In this document: one piece after another, positions 10,871-21,598 of the stretch
Layout of the letters: every line of letters begins with the position of its first letter
How positions within the stretch are numbered: the stretch's first letter is position 1
Origin: Forficula auricularia
Taxonomy: Eukaryota > Arthropoda > Insecta > Dermaptera > Forficulidae
Assembly (NCBI GenBank): GCA_024734495.1
Contig: JALMQS010000102.1
Location: 12,006,223 to 12,070,222 of the forward strand
DNA: 64,000 nt
Direction of reading: 5' to 3'
Notes under the pieces: model-generated
Databases searched by the model: none
What the model was told of the DNA's origin: nothing
Seen by the model: only the letters and a program-made list of their open reading frames with translations
Position numbers and translations under genes: made by a program

Positions 10871-13505
10871 AAAATTTAGAATTAGTTATTCTTAAAATTA
10901 AATAATAATTTACATTAATTTTATTTTATTTTTTCTTGATTTTATTAAGTTGTTAATATATATTAAGTGCCAGGTCTCAATCAATCACCTTTGTATATGA
11001 TGATTTTTGTTTTTGATTGTTTGTATCTGATGAGAGCATTAAATAATTCGATTTGATGGGTTGTATAGCTTTTATTTTCGACATAAACTGAAGATGAAGC
11101 CCCGCGCACCACCAAATAATGTTATCAAATATAATCTCACTCAAGATAAACAGAGTATATTTCTTCTTCGAAGTCGCATTCTTCTTTGCAGAAGTTACGT
11201 GACCCTATTGACTCCACACGCCCACAGATTTTATTTTGCGGATCACCGCTCTCCATTTGGAACGATTGCAGGCCACCGTCGAAGCACCCTGGAAGCTCGC
11301 GCCGGTCCCTCCCTTGTTTGATCGGTCCATCTGGCCGGAGATCTGCACCTTCTCCGTGAACCCTCAACTCTTCCCTGGATCACGATCCGCCCAGCTCATC
11401 TGCTGGCACGAGTAAGATGGCCAAAGTATCTCATAACCCTTGTGGGCAGCACGCATTGACAGACGCTGGTCAGCCCGCACTTAGCAAAGAATCGAGACGT
11501 TTGTTCGCCGCGCTGTCCAGGGAATACGCGTAACATTCGCTCTTCAGCATCCATAGCTCGAAGGCATCAATTTTTCTGCGGTTGACCTTCTTCACTGCGT
11601 CCATGTTTCTGACGCATACAACATGACAGGAAAGACCAGTGATTTAACTGTCAGTTTTTTAGTGTTGATACGGTTAGGCTGTTATCCTGCCAGATTTTTT
11701 TTAGTTTCGTCATCTTCTGAATCTCCCCATCTGTGAACACGCCCATGTTGATTTTCATCGTCACATCCGCCCTTGTTGGTTTATCATGGACCCAAGATAC
11801 CATGAAGTGATCGAACCACATCTGTAACCATCGATTCTTCTAATGTTGGAACGTGTTGTTATTAGCTCAGATCGATAATCATGATCTTAGTTTGTATAGT
11901 TATCTCCAGCCCATACTCTCTACTTTTTCAAGTCTCCCAAGGAGCTGGACTAATTCTTCTTCCGAGTTTGCAAGCAGGGCTGTATCATCTGCATATCTCA
12001 AGTTAGTCAATTTCACACACCCCACAGAGACGCCACCATTCCATCTCTCCAAGACCATCCGCATGACATATTCTCCATATATGTTGAAGAGAGTAGGCGA
12101 CAAAATACAACCCCTCTGCCTATGCTAAAGTCATCTGACAAACTCTTTTCAATCCGGACCACACCAGAGTTGTTGTCGTATAGACTCTTTATTAATAAAA
12201 TCAGATGTTATGGGACCCCCATTTTTCCCAAAAACAGAGTATACAGTAGAGGCTAAAATCATCAAAAAATTGAAAAAGCAACCTTATAAATAAGATCGAG
12301 TACGATAACCCAAATGATGGTAATCATTGAATTTTCTATTGTATTATAAGAAGCCACCATACTTTTATTCTTTGACCAACTAAGCCTTAAAAAAGGTTCG
12401 AGGCAACCTCAGGAATCTTTTAATTGTATTTTTAATATCTTCTACTACAAAGATACAAGCCAAATAAAGGCTTTTAATCTTTCCTAATTTTTATTTAATT
12501 CCTAATATTTATTTAATTAAAAATATATATTTCGCTAATATATCTTATTTACTTATTATTATTATCTTTTTGATAATTAACTCTTAATTAGAATACAGTA
12601 CACTAAAATATGTTTTGGAACAGGCATAAAATAAAATTATTTTTAAAATAACTATTTAGAATCGTGAATTTGTAAAAAAATTTTTAAACCATTTACAAGG
12701 AGGTTGTCTCGAACCTTTTTTAAGGCTTGGGTAGTCCAATTAGTTATTCTTCAAATTGAGATTAACCTCCTTGTAAATGGTTTAAAATACAAATTATTCA
12801 CGATTCCTAAATAGTTATTTTTAAAAATAATTTTTTATTTATGCCTGTTCCAAAAGGCATATTAGTGTACTGTATTCTTAATTAAGAGTAAATTATCAAA
12901 AAAGTTAATAATAATGGGAAATATAGAAGATATATTAGCGAAATATATATTTTTAATTAAATAAATATATCGAATCAGCGTTCTGTGAGGAAAAATTAGA
13001 AAGAATAAAACTTTTGGCCTACGCTGTCTTTGTAGTAGAAAAACACTAAAAGTACAATTAAAAGATTCCTGAGGTTGCCTCGAACCTTTTTTAAGGCTTA
13101 GTTGGTCAAAGAATTTAAAAGTATGGTAGCTTCTTATGTAATGCAATAGAAAGTTCGATGATTACCATCGATTCGGGTTATCGTGCTCGGATCGTATTTA
13201 TAAGGTTACTTTTTCAATTTTTTGACGATGTTAGCCTCTACTGTTTACTCTGTTTATTTCGAGTGAGATTATAGTTGATACCTAACATTTATTTTGGTAG
13301 TTGCGCGGGGCTTCATCTTCAGTCCATGTCGAAAATAAAAGCTATATACAACCCATCAAATCGAATTATTTAATGCTCTCATCAGATTAACAACTTAATA
13401 AAATTAAGAAAAAATGAAATAAAATTAATGTAAATTATTATTTAATTTTAAGAATAACTAATTCTAGATTTTTGATTAAAAATTATTTAAATTATAAAAA
13501 TAATT
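10850..13505. repeat. Giant near-palindrome, arms ~770 bp
   Basis: The left arm (about 10850-11155 continuing at 12235-12705) is the reverse complement of the right arm (about 12765-13505). Matching landmarks: 'gccttaaaaaaggttcgagg' at 12388 against 'cctcgaaccttttttaaggc' at 13079; 'gatgaagccccgcgc' at 11093 against 'gcgcggggcttcatc' at 13303; and 'tcgatttgatgggttgta' at 11048 against its complement near 13352. The centre is at about 12709-12765. A 60-bp segment near 10965-11030 is unique to the left arm. The left arm is split by an RTE-like LINE (11156-12230). The unit encodes nothing convincing and looks like a fold-back transposon or an inverted duplication. Confidence 0.85.
11156..12230 (-). 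pseudogene. RTE-like LINE RT fragment inserted in palindrome
   Basis: The minus strand encodes SPTLFNIYGEYVMRMVLE, then KLTNLRYADDTALLANSEEE (RT palm with intact YADD). In shifted frames it continues with KLTKIW-type linker, VKSLVFPVMLYASETWT, FELWMLKS..RIPWTARRTNVS, ILRYFGHLTRASS and GRSPARWTDQIKEGTG. This order (YADD, YASETWT, arginine-rich RIPWTARR, GRV.G.R.RGR) is that of the RT C-terminal half of RTE-type elements. At least three frameshifts or stops are present. The insert sits where the palindrome's left arm breaks at the shared sequence 'aacagagtata', which appears on both sides (about 11149 and 12233), consistent with a target duplication. Confidence 0.85.
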
Positions 13506-14080
13506 TTTTAAGAAAAAATTTAAAACCGACTTCAAGACAATTAAATGCAACAAATAAAATACACTAAAAGGTATAAAATAATTATTAACTTATTTAGTTG
13601 CTAACTAAACTATTAAATATTAACATGAAATTACTTCTTGTAGTCGGTGCCAATGCGATTCATAAAAGGTATATATTTGGCACCGACTTTAAAAAGTAAT
13701 TTCATGTTAATATTTCAGTAGTTTAGTTGTAACTAGATAAGTTAATAATTGATCTCATACCTTTAGTCGTACATTTTATTTGTTGCATTTAATTTTTTTG
13801 AAGTCGGTTTTATTTTTTCTTAAAAAATTATTTTTATTTTTCTCTTTTTAGGTGATGCTATTAATAGTGATCATATCATCAGAACTTGACCAAATTAATA
13901 TGACACCATCCTAAGATATCCCTTTCCTAATAAAAAAAAAGGAATAATCGAAAACGGACATAAACATAAAGAGATTAGGCTTTTTTTTTTGGAGCGACCT
14001 AACAAAAAAGGTACCCTGTAAAAATGGAATTGACGGAAACTAGGCAAGAACCCAATGCAAAGGTGCGGTCGGTTTGTTGG
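13488..14080. repeat. Fold-back repeat family D, copy 1
   Basis: An inverted repeat with arms of about 150 bp: 'aaaaccgacttcaagac' near 13521 and its complement near 13797, meeting at 'ggcaccgacttt' around 13680. It is followed by family-specific sequence 'tgatcatatcatcagaactt' (13868), as in the copies at 34080 and 62018. The copy overlaps the outer end of the giant palindrome and runs toward the N gap. Confidence 0.75.
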
Positions 14081-14163
14081 CAATGGTGGGTACAAGAAAA
14101 AAGCTGGGCGGTGGGGTCGCCGCATTGCCGGCGGAGGATGGGTCGCCAGCGCCAGTGCGGCGT

Positions 14164-14263
14164 NNNNNNNNNNNNNNNNNNNNNNNNNNNNNNNNNNNNN
14201 NNNNNNNNNNNNNNNNNNNNNNNNNNNNNNNNNNNNNNNNNNNNNNNNNNNNNNNNNNNNNNN
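14164..14263. other. Assembly gap (100 N)
   Basis: Exactly 100 N. The sequence just before it (14085-14163) is unusually GC-rich for the window. All frames running through the Ns are artefacts. Confidence 0.99.
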
Positions 14264-15595
14264 AACTTGGGCTTAATTTCACGGATAATCACAGATAATT
14301 CCTTATTCAATACTTAGCTATATTCTCTACCACCACAACCCTATATCAACAACCTTCATTGGGGTTGGCCGTGTTTCTCAAAGTGTGTTCCCCGGAACTC
14401 TAGGATTCCATGAAAACAACAGTCATAGTTCAAAAAAAAAAATCACAATACAAAACAAACATAATATAGATCAGAAAAAATAAAAAAACTATGACTTATT
14501 ACACATTTTCTCACTGAGAGATATACTATAAAACAAAGTTGGAATCCAGGGACAGAGCCCGAAATACAAATTTTAGCATGTTGAATGGTTCTTATCCATT
14601 TTCAAACTCAATAGAAGGAATCACATGGAACTGGACAATTACATTTAAATTAAATTAACAAAAAACAAAACAATAACTTAGAACAGAGCCTCCCTCTCTC
14701 AAACAAACCAAAAGGTTCGCCGTCCCACTCGACCCCCCAGTGGCTCACCCTCACCTAACCTAAAATGACTCAAACAGCCAAAAAGTTAAATCAATCAAAG
14801 TTTAATTCTATAGTTAATTATATGTGATTTCACTAAAAATTCAAATTTTAACTGTCTATTTTCTTTACTCTATAAATTTTTAGAATGCATCGAAAGAGTC
14901 TCATCATTTCAAAAACTTCTTCACGATTTATTGCTGACACATTTAATGTCTACATCTCACATAGATTTAATTGAAAGCATACATATTTATAACCCTACTA
15001 ATGTATATTGTACTTTAAAATTCTTTATTGGATATTATACAAAAGTAAAAAAATACAACCATTTCAAGTGGGTGAAGGTATACGATATAATGTGTGCACT
15101 TTTAGTTTATGGCTTTTGATATCAAATTTTTATCAGAGCTAATGCTTAAAGAAAGTTTCCTTTCACAGGTAGAATACAAATTTTGACATAAAATAGTGGT
15201 CTATAAAAGTTAGTCATTTGTTTTCCGCCTTCGACGCCGACGGTGGGCTCAAAAGGGGGCTGGAGGGGATGCCATCATCCCATTTGCCTCTTTCGTGATA
15301 TAAATTGATTTATTTGCCACCACCTTTGGCCTTTTTTCCATGTTTGCTTCTTGCTTTATGCAAATAAATGTTTAGGTTAGAAACAATAAATTTACATCCA
15401 CAGTTATGCGCTCTCATTCTTGAATTATGCTTATAAAATTCATAATCATTAATGTAAAATTATTGTCTTTATTATGCGTAGTAGATTTTAATATGAATTT
15501 ATTTTCTAATTTTTAAAATTAATAAATCAGGTATAATTTTTTATTTCTTTAGATAATATCTTCAGATTCTCCAAATTGCTAAAATATTACATTCG
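14264..15595. other. Non-coding; possible hAT end
   Basis: No gene recognised. 'tgtttctcaaagtgtgttcc' at 14371-14390, followed by 'ccggaactctaggattcc', resembles the terminal sequence of some hAT elements, but no partner end is found. The rest is AT-rich intron-like sequence. Confidence 0.4.
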
Positions 15596-15596
15596 G

Positions 15597-15880
15597 AGCG
15601 ATGCCTCGAAAATGCCTCGCATCTATAGCTTGAAGCAAGGGGTGAACCGCTATTGGAATTAGGTATACACCGTCTTTGGAATTATTTAGGAATTACTTTG
15701 GAATTCATTAGATAATCTATTGTCATCTATTGTCTTGTACTTGGAAATGAAAGTGTAAGTAGGTGTTCATGATTTTAGGTCGCGGTTCACCCCTCGGCTT
15801 GAGGCCTCCAAGCATTCTCATCCTACTATGGATTCAATTCAAAGGCGAACAATAAAACTAATACGAGATTCCAAAGGGGA
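15597..15880 (+). pseudogene. CR1/Jockey-like LINE fragment split by a 157-bp insert
   Basis: At 15800-15880 the frame gives EASKHSHPTMDSIQRRTIKLIRDS, which aligns with the GASKYSLNTLDAIQRRAIRLIGD region of the LINE at 2290. Residue patterns match but many substitutions exist, so it is a different, older subfamily. Immediately upstream is the short element 15638-15794. A further scrap of the same family lies at about 17025-17150. Confidence 0.55.
15638..15794. mobile_element. Short element with 13-bp perfect inverted ends
   Basis: AGGGGTGAACCGC at 15638-15650 and GCGGTTCACCCCT at 15782-15794 are perfect inverted copies framing 157 bp of AT-rich non-coding sequence. Target duplications are unclear. 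Confidence 0.65.
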
Positions 15881-16027
15881 TGAAATGAAGGCTCCCATGA
15901 GAGACTTATGTTTAAAAAAAGCATGTGAGTTTTAGCGCCTCTAGTGACCATGACCGATCATGAAAAGATTTAAGGAATATAAATATATACAAATTGTACA
16001 AAATGATTGATAATAATCAATAACTAA

Positions 16028-16625
16028 CAATATACACTGTGGTGCGAAAAGGTGTAAAAAGAGGGCCTGTCGCTGGCCTCTTTGACATCAGCCCTAATTC
16101 CCGGAGACGTCTTCTGCTAGTCCAAACACTTAGGGCCGGTTGTATGTCGCAAAGTAAATGCTTTTTACCACTCACCAAGGGTAGATCGTAAATGGAGGGG
16201 CTGGGATGGCCAATCAGATGACACGAACTTTCAGTGCCTGTCATCTGATTGGCCATCCCAGTTTCTCATTTACCATCTACCCTTGGTTAGTGGTAAAAGC
16301 ATTTACTTTGCGACATACAACCGGCCCTTAGGTTGATTTCTCGAGTTTGTAGAAGCCTCTGAAGCCTCTGTTGAATTTGAACTGCTCTACAATGCCGATC
16401 CCTCAATACCTCCAATCGGTCATCTCTCTCATTTGAAGCTCTAATTGGACCAGATCCCGGTCTCCTGGCATAAGGATGATATGTTTCTCTATATCGTTTT
16501 CCAGCTCGGTGGATACTTCTAAACGATGCTTTAAGTCCTTAAGCGACATACCGATACGATCTTCGATCATTTATTAGAGCTACAGCTTGAGCTACTTCCG
16601 AGGTCATTAAAGGCATTATGCTTGG
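16028..16625 (-). pseudogene. Tc1-like transposase N-terminus, split by a MITE
   Basis: The minus strand begins MPLMTSEVAQAVALINDRRS and continues LKASFRSIHRAGKRYRETYH, PYARRPGSGPIR, ERDDRLEVLRDRHCRAV. This is the first helix-turn-helix, the GRPG-like hook and the second helix region of Tc1 transposases. The frame is broken by the MITE at 16133-16327, after which LSVWTSRRRLRELGLMSKRP and PLFTPF resume in register. Soon afterwards comes 'tacactgtggtgcgaaaa' (about 16031-16048, plus strand), which resembles the terminal inverted repeat of the Tc1/mariner elements at 45179 and 45833. The DDE catalytic domain is therefore deleted and the N-terminus is joined directly to one end of the element. 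Confidence 0.85.
16133..16327. mobile_element. Hairpin MITE, PIF/Harbinger-like (copy 1)
   Basis: A 195-bp near-perfect palindrome whose ends begin GGGCCGGTTGTATGTCGCAA, with arms of about 90 bp (centre near 16230). It is flanked by TTA on both sides (16130-16132, 16328-16330), a 3-bp TWA duplication typical of PIF/Harbinger. It interrupts the Tc1 transposase reading frame. A second copy lies at 54082-54277. Confidence 0.85.
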
Positions 16626-17242
16626 ACAATATTTCAAATGAAATGAAATTAAAAGATGAGATATTCAAATTGAACTGATAAACATTAAAATATTCAATTT
16701 AATTTGATATATTAGACGATAATCATTTAATACAATTCAATAAAGGGATCAGATTTCAAAATTTGAAAATTTATGCTAGTTTAAATAAATTTAATTTTAA
16801 AGGGTTTAACTACCGTAATACATTGTTTTCTCTCTAAAAATGTTTAAAAATATCTGTACAATCATTTTTCTAAGTGTTCCACTTTTGTGTATTTTAAATG
16901 ATAATATCTACTTTATTTAAAATATAATTTTATTTACATTAAATCATTCCTTGGCCATAATGAATAATTTTGATTTCCAGATGGCATTTTTGTCGATACG
17001 CACCCTACTCTATTTCATCCTTTTTGCGAGATTCTACATAATTTAGTTCACTCGTTTCCCTGGCCTATCACAGGACCGACTCTACTCTTTCCCCTGTATT
17101 ATGGATGCTACCATGATGTTGATTGTTCTGACGAATTAAAATCAATAATAAATGTAATTTGTAAGAAAAATATTATGTCATCAGAATGAAAATCGTGAAC
17201 TAATTCTAGAATAATTTTCAAGGGCTTGAGAAGGTATTAGAT
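16626..17242. other. Non-coding with an old LINE scrap
   Basis: AT-rich. At 17025-17150 the text 'ccctggcctatcacaggacc' and 'gttctgacgaattaaaatc' weakly aligns with the post-RT tail of the CR1/Jockey-like LINE (SLAHRRS ... CSDEIKSII). Nothing else recognised. Confidence 0.4.
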
Positions 17243-17993
17243 CAGAGGTTCTCAACCGGGGGTGGAATCCCTCCAGCGCCTCCTGTATAAATTCAGCTGT
17301 GTTGCACATAAATTCGGTCTCACCCAAGACCAAAACACTCACAATCTCTAAATCACCACTTCGATGTAAACTACAACTATACGATACTATTGTCGAACAA
17401 GTCATATCCTTCACGTATCTTAGCATCCAAATGACCTCTCATCGAGACCTAGGAACAGAGGTAAACCATCAGGCAATAAAGGCCTCAAAAATATCGGGTT
17501 GCTTTAACAATGCAATCTGGTGAAACCAATATTTAAGAACGGAGGCCAAGGTACGAGTCTACAAAACCGTAGTACGTCCAATATTAACATACACAACTAA
17601 GACAAGTCCCGACACTGCAACTTCTTAATTATTGGAAACGACTGAAATGAAGACATTGCGAAGGATAATGAACGTGACCAGGCTCTATAGAATGAAGAGT
17701 GAAGATATTAGAGAAAAATGTACAATACAAAAAGTGGAAGAATGGATCAAGAGAAGAAGAACAGAGTATGCGCATGTGGGAAGATTGCCAGAAGACCGAC
17801 GACGAACAAGCCTGTTGGAATAAGAAGTTGAGAGTAGTCGTCCCAAGAAGAGATAGTATGACGTTCTGGAAGAAACAAACCCTTAGGTTTAAAAACAAGA
17901 AGAAGAAGAACTTTTTGATTTAGAAAATCCTGAAAAGTGTGGGAATGGATGGGATTCTTACAAAATTGCAGAGAAGAAGGTTGAGAACCTCTG
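17243..17993. mobile_element. hAT-like unit with 15-bp inverted ends
   Basis: CAGAGGTTCTCAACC at 17243-17257 and GGTTGAGAACCTCTG at 17979-17993 are perfect inverted repeats of a type known from hAT elements (CAGNGGTTCTCAACC). The 8-bp flanks do not match, so either the duplication has decayed or the ends arose otherwise. Almost all of the interior is a LINE fragment. Confidence 0.6.
17290..17910 (+). pseudogene. Non-LTR RT C-terminal fragment (family 2, copy 1)
   Basis: The frame reads SFTYLSIQMTSHRDLGTEV, then (shifted) VYKTVVRPILTYTTKT, LLETTEMKTLRRIMNVTR, RMKSEDIREKCTIQKVEEWI and RRTEYAHVGRLPEDRR. It ends KKQTLRFKNKKKK followed by (GAA)n. This is the region after the RT palm of an RTE/Jockey-type LINE (VRP.LTY..ET...TEMR.LR.I). 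The same family recurs at 49745-50505, also ending in (GAA)n. The catalytic RT block is absent from this copy. Confidence 0.75.
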
Positions 17994-18542
17994 GTGTAAT
18001 AAACGCAAGAATATTTTGTTTTCGCGTCGCCCATCCAGACTGGCGCCCTGGTCATCGATACTTGACTCCTCCATTGGCAAGGAAACAGTTTTCTGCTTCT
18101 GGCTAAATTATTGAAATAGGAAAAGCATTTAAGGGGGTGTAGGGACTTCTTGATGCCCTACGCCCTAGTATGGCGTCTCTTACGTAGAAGTGTGGCAATC
18201 TCTATAATAAAAAAATTCGTTGAAAAGATATACATTAATCTGATCAAGGTATTTTTGAATTACTAATAATATAATTACTTAATTAAATGAGTTATTCTGA
18301 CAAGACAGAGAGAAAGCTTCTTTTTTTCTAGCTTCACAGTGGTTATGCTAACGGAAACCCAAATAAAAGTTCAACATTGATATAAGAAGTATGTAATTAT
18401 TCCTAATTTAAATTTGCTAATAATTATCCTGAAGTAAACAAAAAAACTGCGTTTAAACGTCTCAACCATCCAAAAAAATTACCACTGATGATTTTCTTTC
18501 ACTTGAGATTTTTTGAAATTAAATTGTATTCTTTTATTTCTA
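17994..18542. other. Non-coding
   Basis: AT-rich sequence without recognisable genes or repeats. Confidence 0.35.
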
Positions 18543-18855
18543 CATTGTAAGTGTAAAGATTTTATGTAATAATAAATTTCACTATATACTTTGGGAGTAT
18601 GATATTCAGTTTTCATTTAAAGATCTTTATATTAAAGCAGATTATTATAACTATACTAAACATTAACTAATAATTCTTTACATAAAAAAGCATGAAATGG
18701 CAAAATACACTACGGTGCAAAAAAATCGACCCTACCTACCTATTTGATTTAATAAATAATAGAAAATACTAAAATATGTTTTATTCTTCAATCCCCGATT
18801 GAAATAATATAATAAGTTTCGAAAAGGTCTTTTCACATGCTATTATTTAATTTGA
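18543..18855. repeat. Direct duplication, copy 1 (~313 bp)
   Basis: Nearly identical to 19711-20020 in the same orientation, from 'attgtaagtgtaaagatttt' to 'catgctattatttaatttg'. It includes 'tacactacggtgcaaaaa' (about 18708), which resembles the Tc1/mariner terminal repeat at 45181. Confidence 0.9.
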
Positions 18856-19310
18856 TTTTTCTCTTTTTCTGCCTCTCTTCGTGAAATCTCCTGATCGAAT
18901 TTTGACATAAATCGACTTTATATATCTCAGGGAGATAGGGAGAGAGCATATGGCTAGAAAAGTGTCACCTGCCTACGTCATCGCTGACTCACAGTCCGCC
19001 ATCTTGGATCTTTCAAAACAGTGAGATTTCCATATGGTCCTATACTAAAATATTTTTACCTTCGATTTTCAAAATTATAAGATCACCTAAATAAAAAACT
19101 AATAAAAGAACTATTTTAAATTATAGTTTTTTGATTTTTACAGATATCTAGAGAAAAATGAAATTAATTAAAATTATTAATTATTAAAATTATTTCACAT
19201 TAAAATAAGATGAATATAGACAAAATAGTCATATGAATATATACTGTATTTGATATTAAAGAAAAACGTGCTTATATGAGAGTATTAGCTCTTTGTTAAA
19301 CATGTATTTC

Positions 19311-19525
19311 TCACAAAGAGAAACAAAGAGGTTGTCCTCTGCTTGATGCAAATAAACATACACACATATATATCGAGATGATATATCTGTATATATATAT
19401 TATTTATTTTTTGAGACTATAGTTTCGAAGACTTGGTCTTCATCATCAGTCTTTCTTCAATTATAAATGTTTTATCATGGAGTCAATATCATAGCAGAGG
19501 ACAACCTCTTTGTTTCTCTTTGTGA
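19311..19525. mobile_element. 215-bp element with perfect 33-bp inverted ends and hammerhead core
   Basis: 19311-19343 and 19493-19525 are perfect inverted copies (TCACAAAGAGAAACAAAGAG... and ...CTCTTTGTTTCTCTTTGTGA). Between them are an AT-rich tract and a hammerhead-like motif. 'ctgctactctcggcaaaa' just outside (19543) recurs at 3498. Confidence 0.8.
19405..19458 (-). ncRNA. Hammerhead ribozyme-like motif B
   Basis: Minus strand: GA, CTGATGA, T, perfect stem II GAAGAC-caa-GTCTTC, GAAA, stem III as the self-complementary ACTATAGT, then C and TC (pairing the leading GA). All conserved core bases of a type I hammerhead are present. Stem I is short by eye. Minimal hammerheads of this form are known from Penelope-like elements. 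Confidence 0.7.
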
Positions 19526-19710
19526 ATCAACAACTCTGCTACTCTCGGCAAAACAAAAACTTTTCAATTAAATGTATTTCTCATTTGATAACGTTATGTT
19601 TGGCAATGTTTTGAACTATGCAAGATGGCGGTCGAGCTTCTACTTCCCCCGCTTCAGGAGACAGTTTCCTCGCCTAAGTTCTAAGCTTACAGGTACTCCC
19701 TATCTCCCTG

Positions 19711-20020
19711 ATTGTAAGTGTAAAGATTTTATATAATAATAAATTTAATAATATACTTTGGGAGTATGACATTCAGTTTTCATTTAAACATCTTTATATT
19801 AAAGCAGATTATTATAACTATTCTAAACATTAACTTATAATTCTTTACATAAAAAAGCATGAAAATGGCAAAATACACTACGGTGCAAAAAATCGACCCT
19901 ACCTACCTATTTGATTTAATAAATAATAGAAAATACTAAAATATGTTTTATTCTTCAATCCCAGATTGAAATAATATAATAAGTTTCGAAAAGACTTTTT
20001 ACATGCTATTATTTAATTTG
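19711..20020. repeat. Direct duplication, copy 2 (~310 bp)
   Basis: Second copy of 18543-18855, same strand, starts 1,168 bp apart, with few substitutions. The hammerhead-bearing element lies between the two copies. Confidence 0.9.
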
Positions 20021-20104
20021 TTCAGACCCCCACAAAATACTCCCGACAAAATATCTCATGACAAAATAACCCTTCTCCTCGTGAATCTTATGAGTAATGC
20101 AAAT

Positions 20105-20292
20105 CGACTCCGGTTCGGTTAGCATATAGTATATTCAGTTCGGCTCGGTTGGGTTCGTAGAAGCTACTTTTCGGTCTGGCATTTAGACGGTTCAGTTTGC
20201 TGACCCCAACCGAACCGTTCAAAAACCAACCCGAAAAGGAGCTATACGAATCCATCCGAGCAGAACTGAATATATATTAACCGAACCTCCGA
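20105..20292. repeat. Imperfect palindrome rich in GGTTCGGTT
   Basis: 'cggttcggttagcatatagt...ggctcggttgggttcgtag' (20108-20175) is the approximate complement of 'gaatccatccgagcagaactgaatatatattaaccgaacc' (20248-20287) with several mismatches. It is GC-richer than its surroundings. No coding. Confidence 0.6.
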
Positions 20293-20646
20293 AAGTTTAG
20301 TCCGGGCGGGGTGTGTTTCGGGCTCCCGTTTTTTTTCTAATCAAACACACATTGAAAACCGAACCAGCCAATCGTCGGGAAATAATAGTAATCTTAGCAT
20401 GCCCTATATAATATGGAGTCGATTTCTCGACATAAATTAAATACTTCGGGTGTGTCTAAACTACCACCAAAATATCAACTTTTCATGAATTGAGATCACT
20501 AATTTATTTAAGTTTAATTAGGCCCATGTTTTGGACCAAATTTAACATAAATTATTTTTGATCTCAAAAACCGATAGAGATAGGTATAGGACAATATTAA
20601 CAATAAAGCATTTTAATAAAAGAACGGTTTTAAAAACGTGTTAATA

Positions 20647-20820
20647 TACGGGGTGTTCCATTTAAAAAAATAAAGTTGCTATTACATTTCGATGGAAGTT
20701 AAAACGTCGCAATGCTGAAAATATAGGTAAGAAGATGCAAGGAGCTAAATTTTCAGGAATATCCTGCGTTCCGTTTTCCATAAACGTCTAACGTGCCACC
20801 GACCGTGAATCACCCTGTAT
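20647..20820. mobile_element. Tc1/mariner-type MITE
   Basis: About 174 bp, bounded by TATACGGGGTGTTCCATTT on the left and GTGAATCACCCTGTATA on the right: inverted ends of the CAGGGTGTTCCATTTAAA style, flanked by TA. The interior is non-coding. Confidence 0.6.
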
Positions 20821-20829
20821 AGTTTGAAA

Positions 20830-21595
20830 CATTGTGCTACTAGGGAATACTCCAAACATTAGTAATGCAGAGAAAGGAATAACTTCCATTTTTAATGTTT
20901 TATTTTAAGATAATTTGTTATAAAAAAATTATTGCTAATATAAAAAGCATGTATTTACTATGTATTTACTCGACAGTTGTGTGTTATTAATAGTTTGTTT
21001 TTTTACCACCAGACTGTGTGACTCAATTTGTCAGTTCCCAATAGAAGGAAAATTAATTATCTACTTTTTAGAATACATATTATGAAATAAAAGGCAGTTT
21101 TTTAATTTAATAAAAAAAAATATATTTATATTAAACTTTAAAGTAATTTTTCTAACCTAATTGCTGCTAGTGTCCTCTTATTTCACCCTATTTCTTTTAT
21201 CCTATCCACTAATTAAACCGATGAGTGTTGTTTTGTTGACTCGTATCATCTCGTGTTCATTTCCTTGTTCGAAATGAAATAACTAACCCTCCAGCTTGGT
21301 TGGTTCTACCATAAAAGCGTAGTCATTAGGCTTCTGAGCCAGCGTCTCTGCATCAATGGCTGCCTATCCGCCAGGCGATCATCAACTCGAAAGCTCAAGC
21401 CTTTTAGGGATCATCAACGAAATTACCTCGTTATCCGATAAGCTTTAATGGCCTAGTATTTTTTTCTTAGAATTTAGTTTTATATTAACTAGATGAATTT
21501 TTCCATTTATATTATTAAAAGATATCGGATGGCCCGAAAGGCTTTCATTTTTAGTAGTCTAATGGCGTAGAATTTTTTTTTAATAAAAAATAAAT
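20830..21595. other. Non-coding
   Basis: No gene or repeat recognised. Confidence 0.35.
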
Positions 21596-21598
21596 TAA

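Noticed and set aside
12862..13146. 94-codon minus-strand frame
   Set aside because: It lies in the right arm of the giant palindrome, has low-complexity AT-rich composition and no recognisable motif; the left arm equivalent is not open.
13999..14317. Frames crossing the N run
   Set aside because: They depend on 100 unknown bases and are artefacts of the gap.
17243..17993. 8-bp target duplication for the hAT-like unit
   Set aside because: Left flank tattagat and right flank gtgtaata do not match, so no duplication is claimed.
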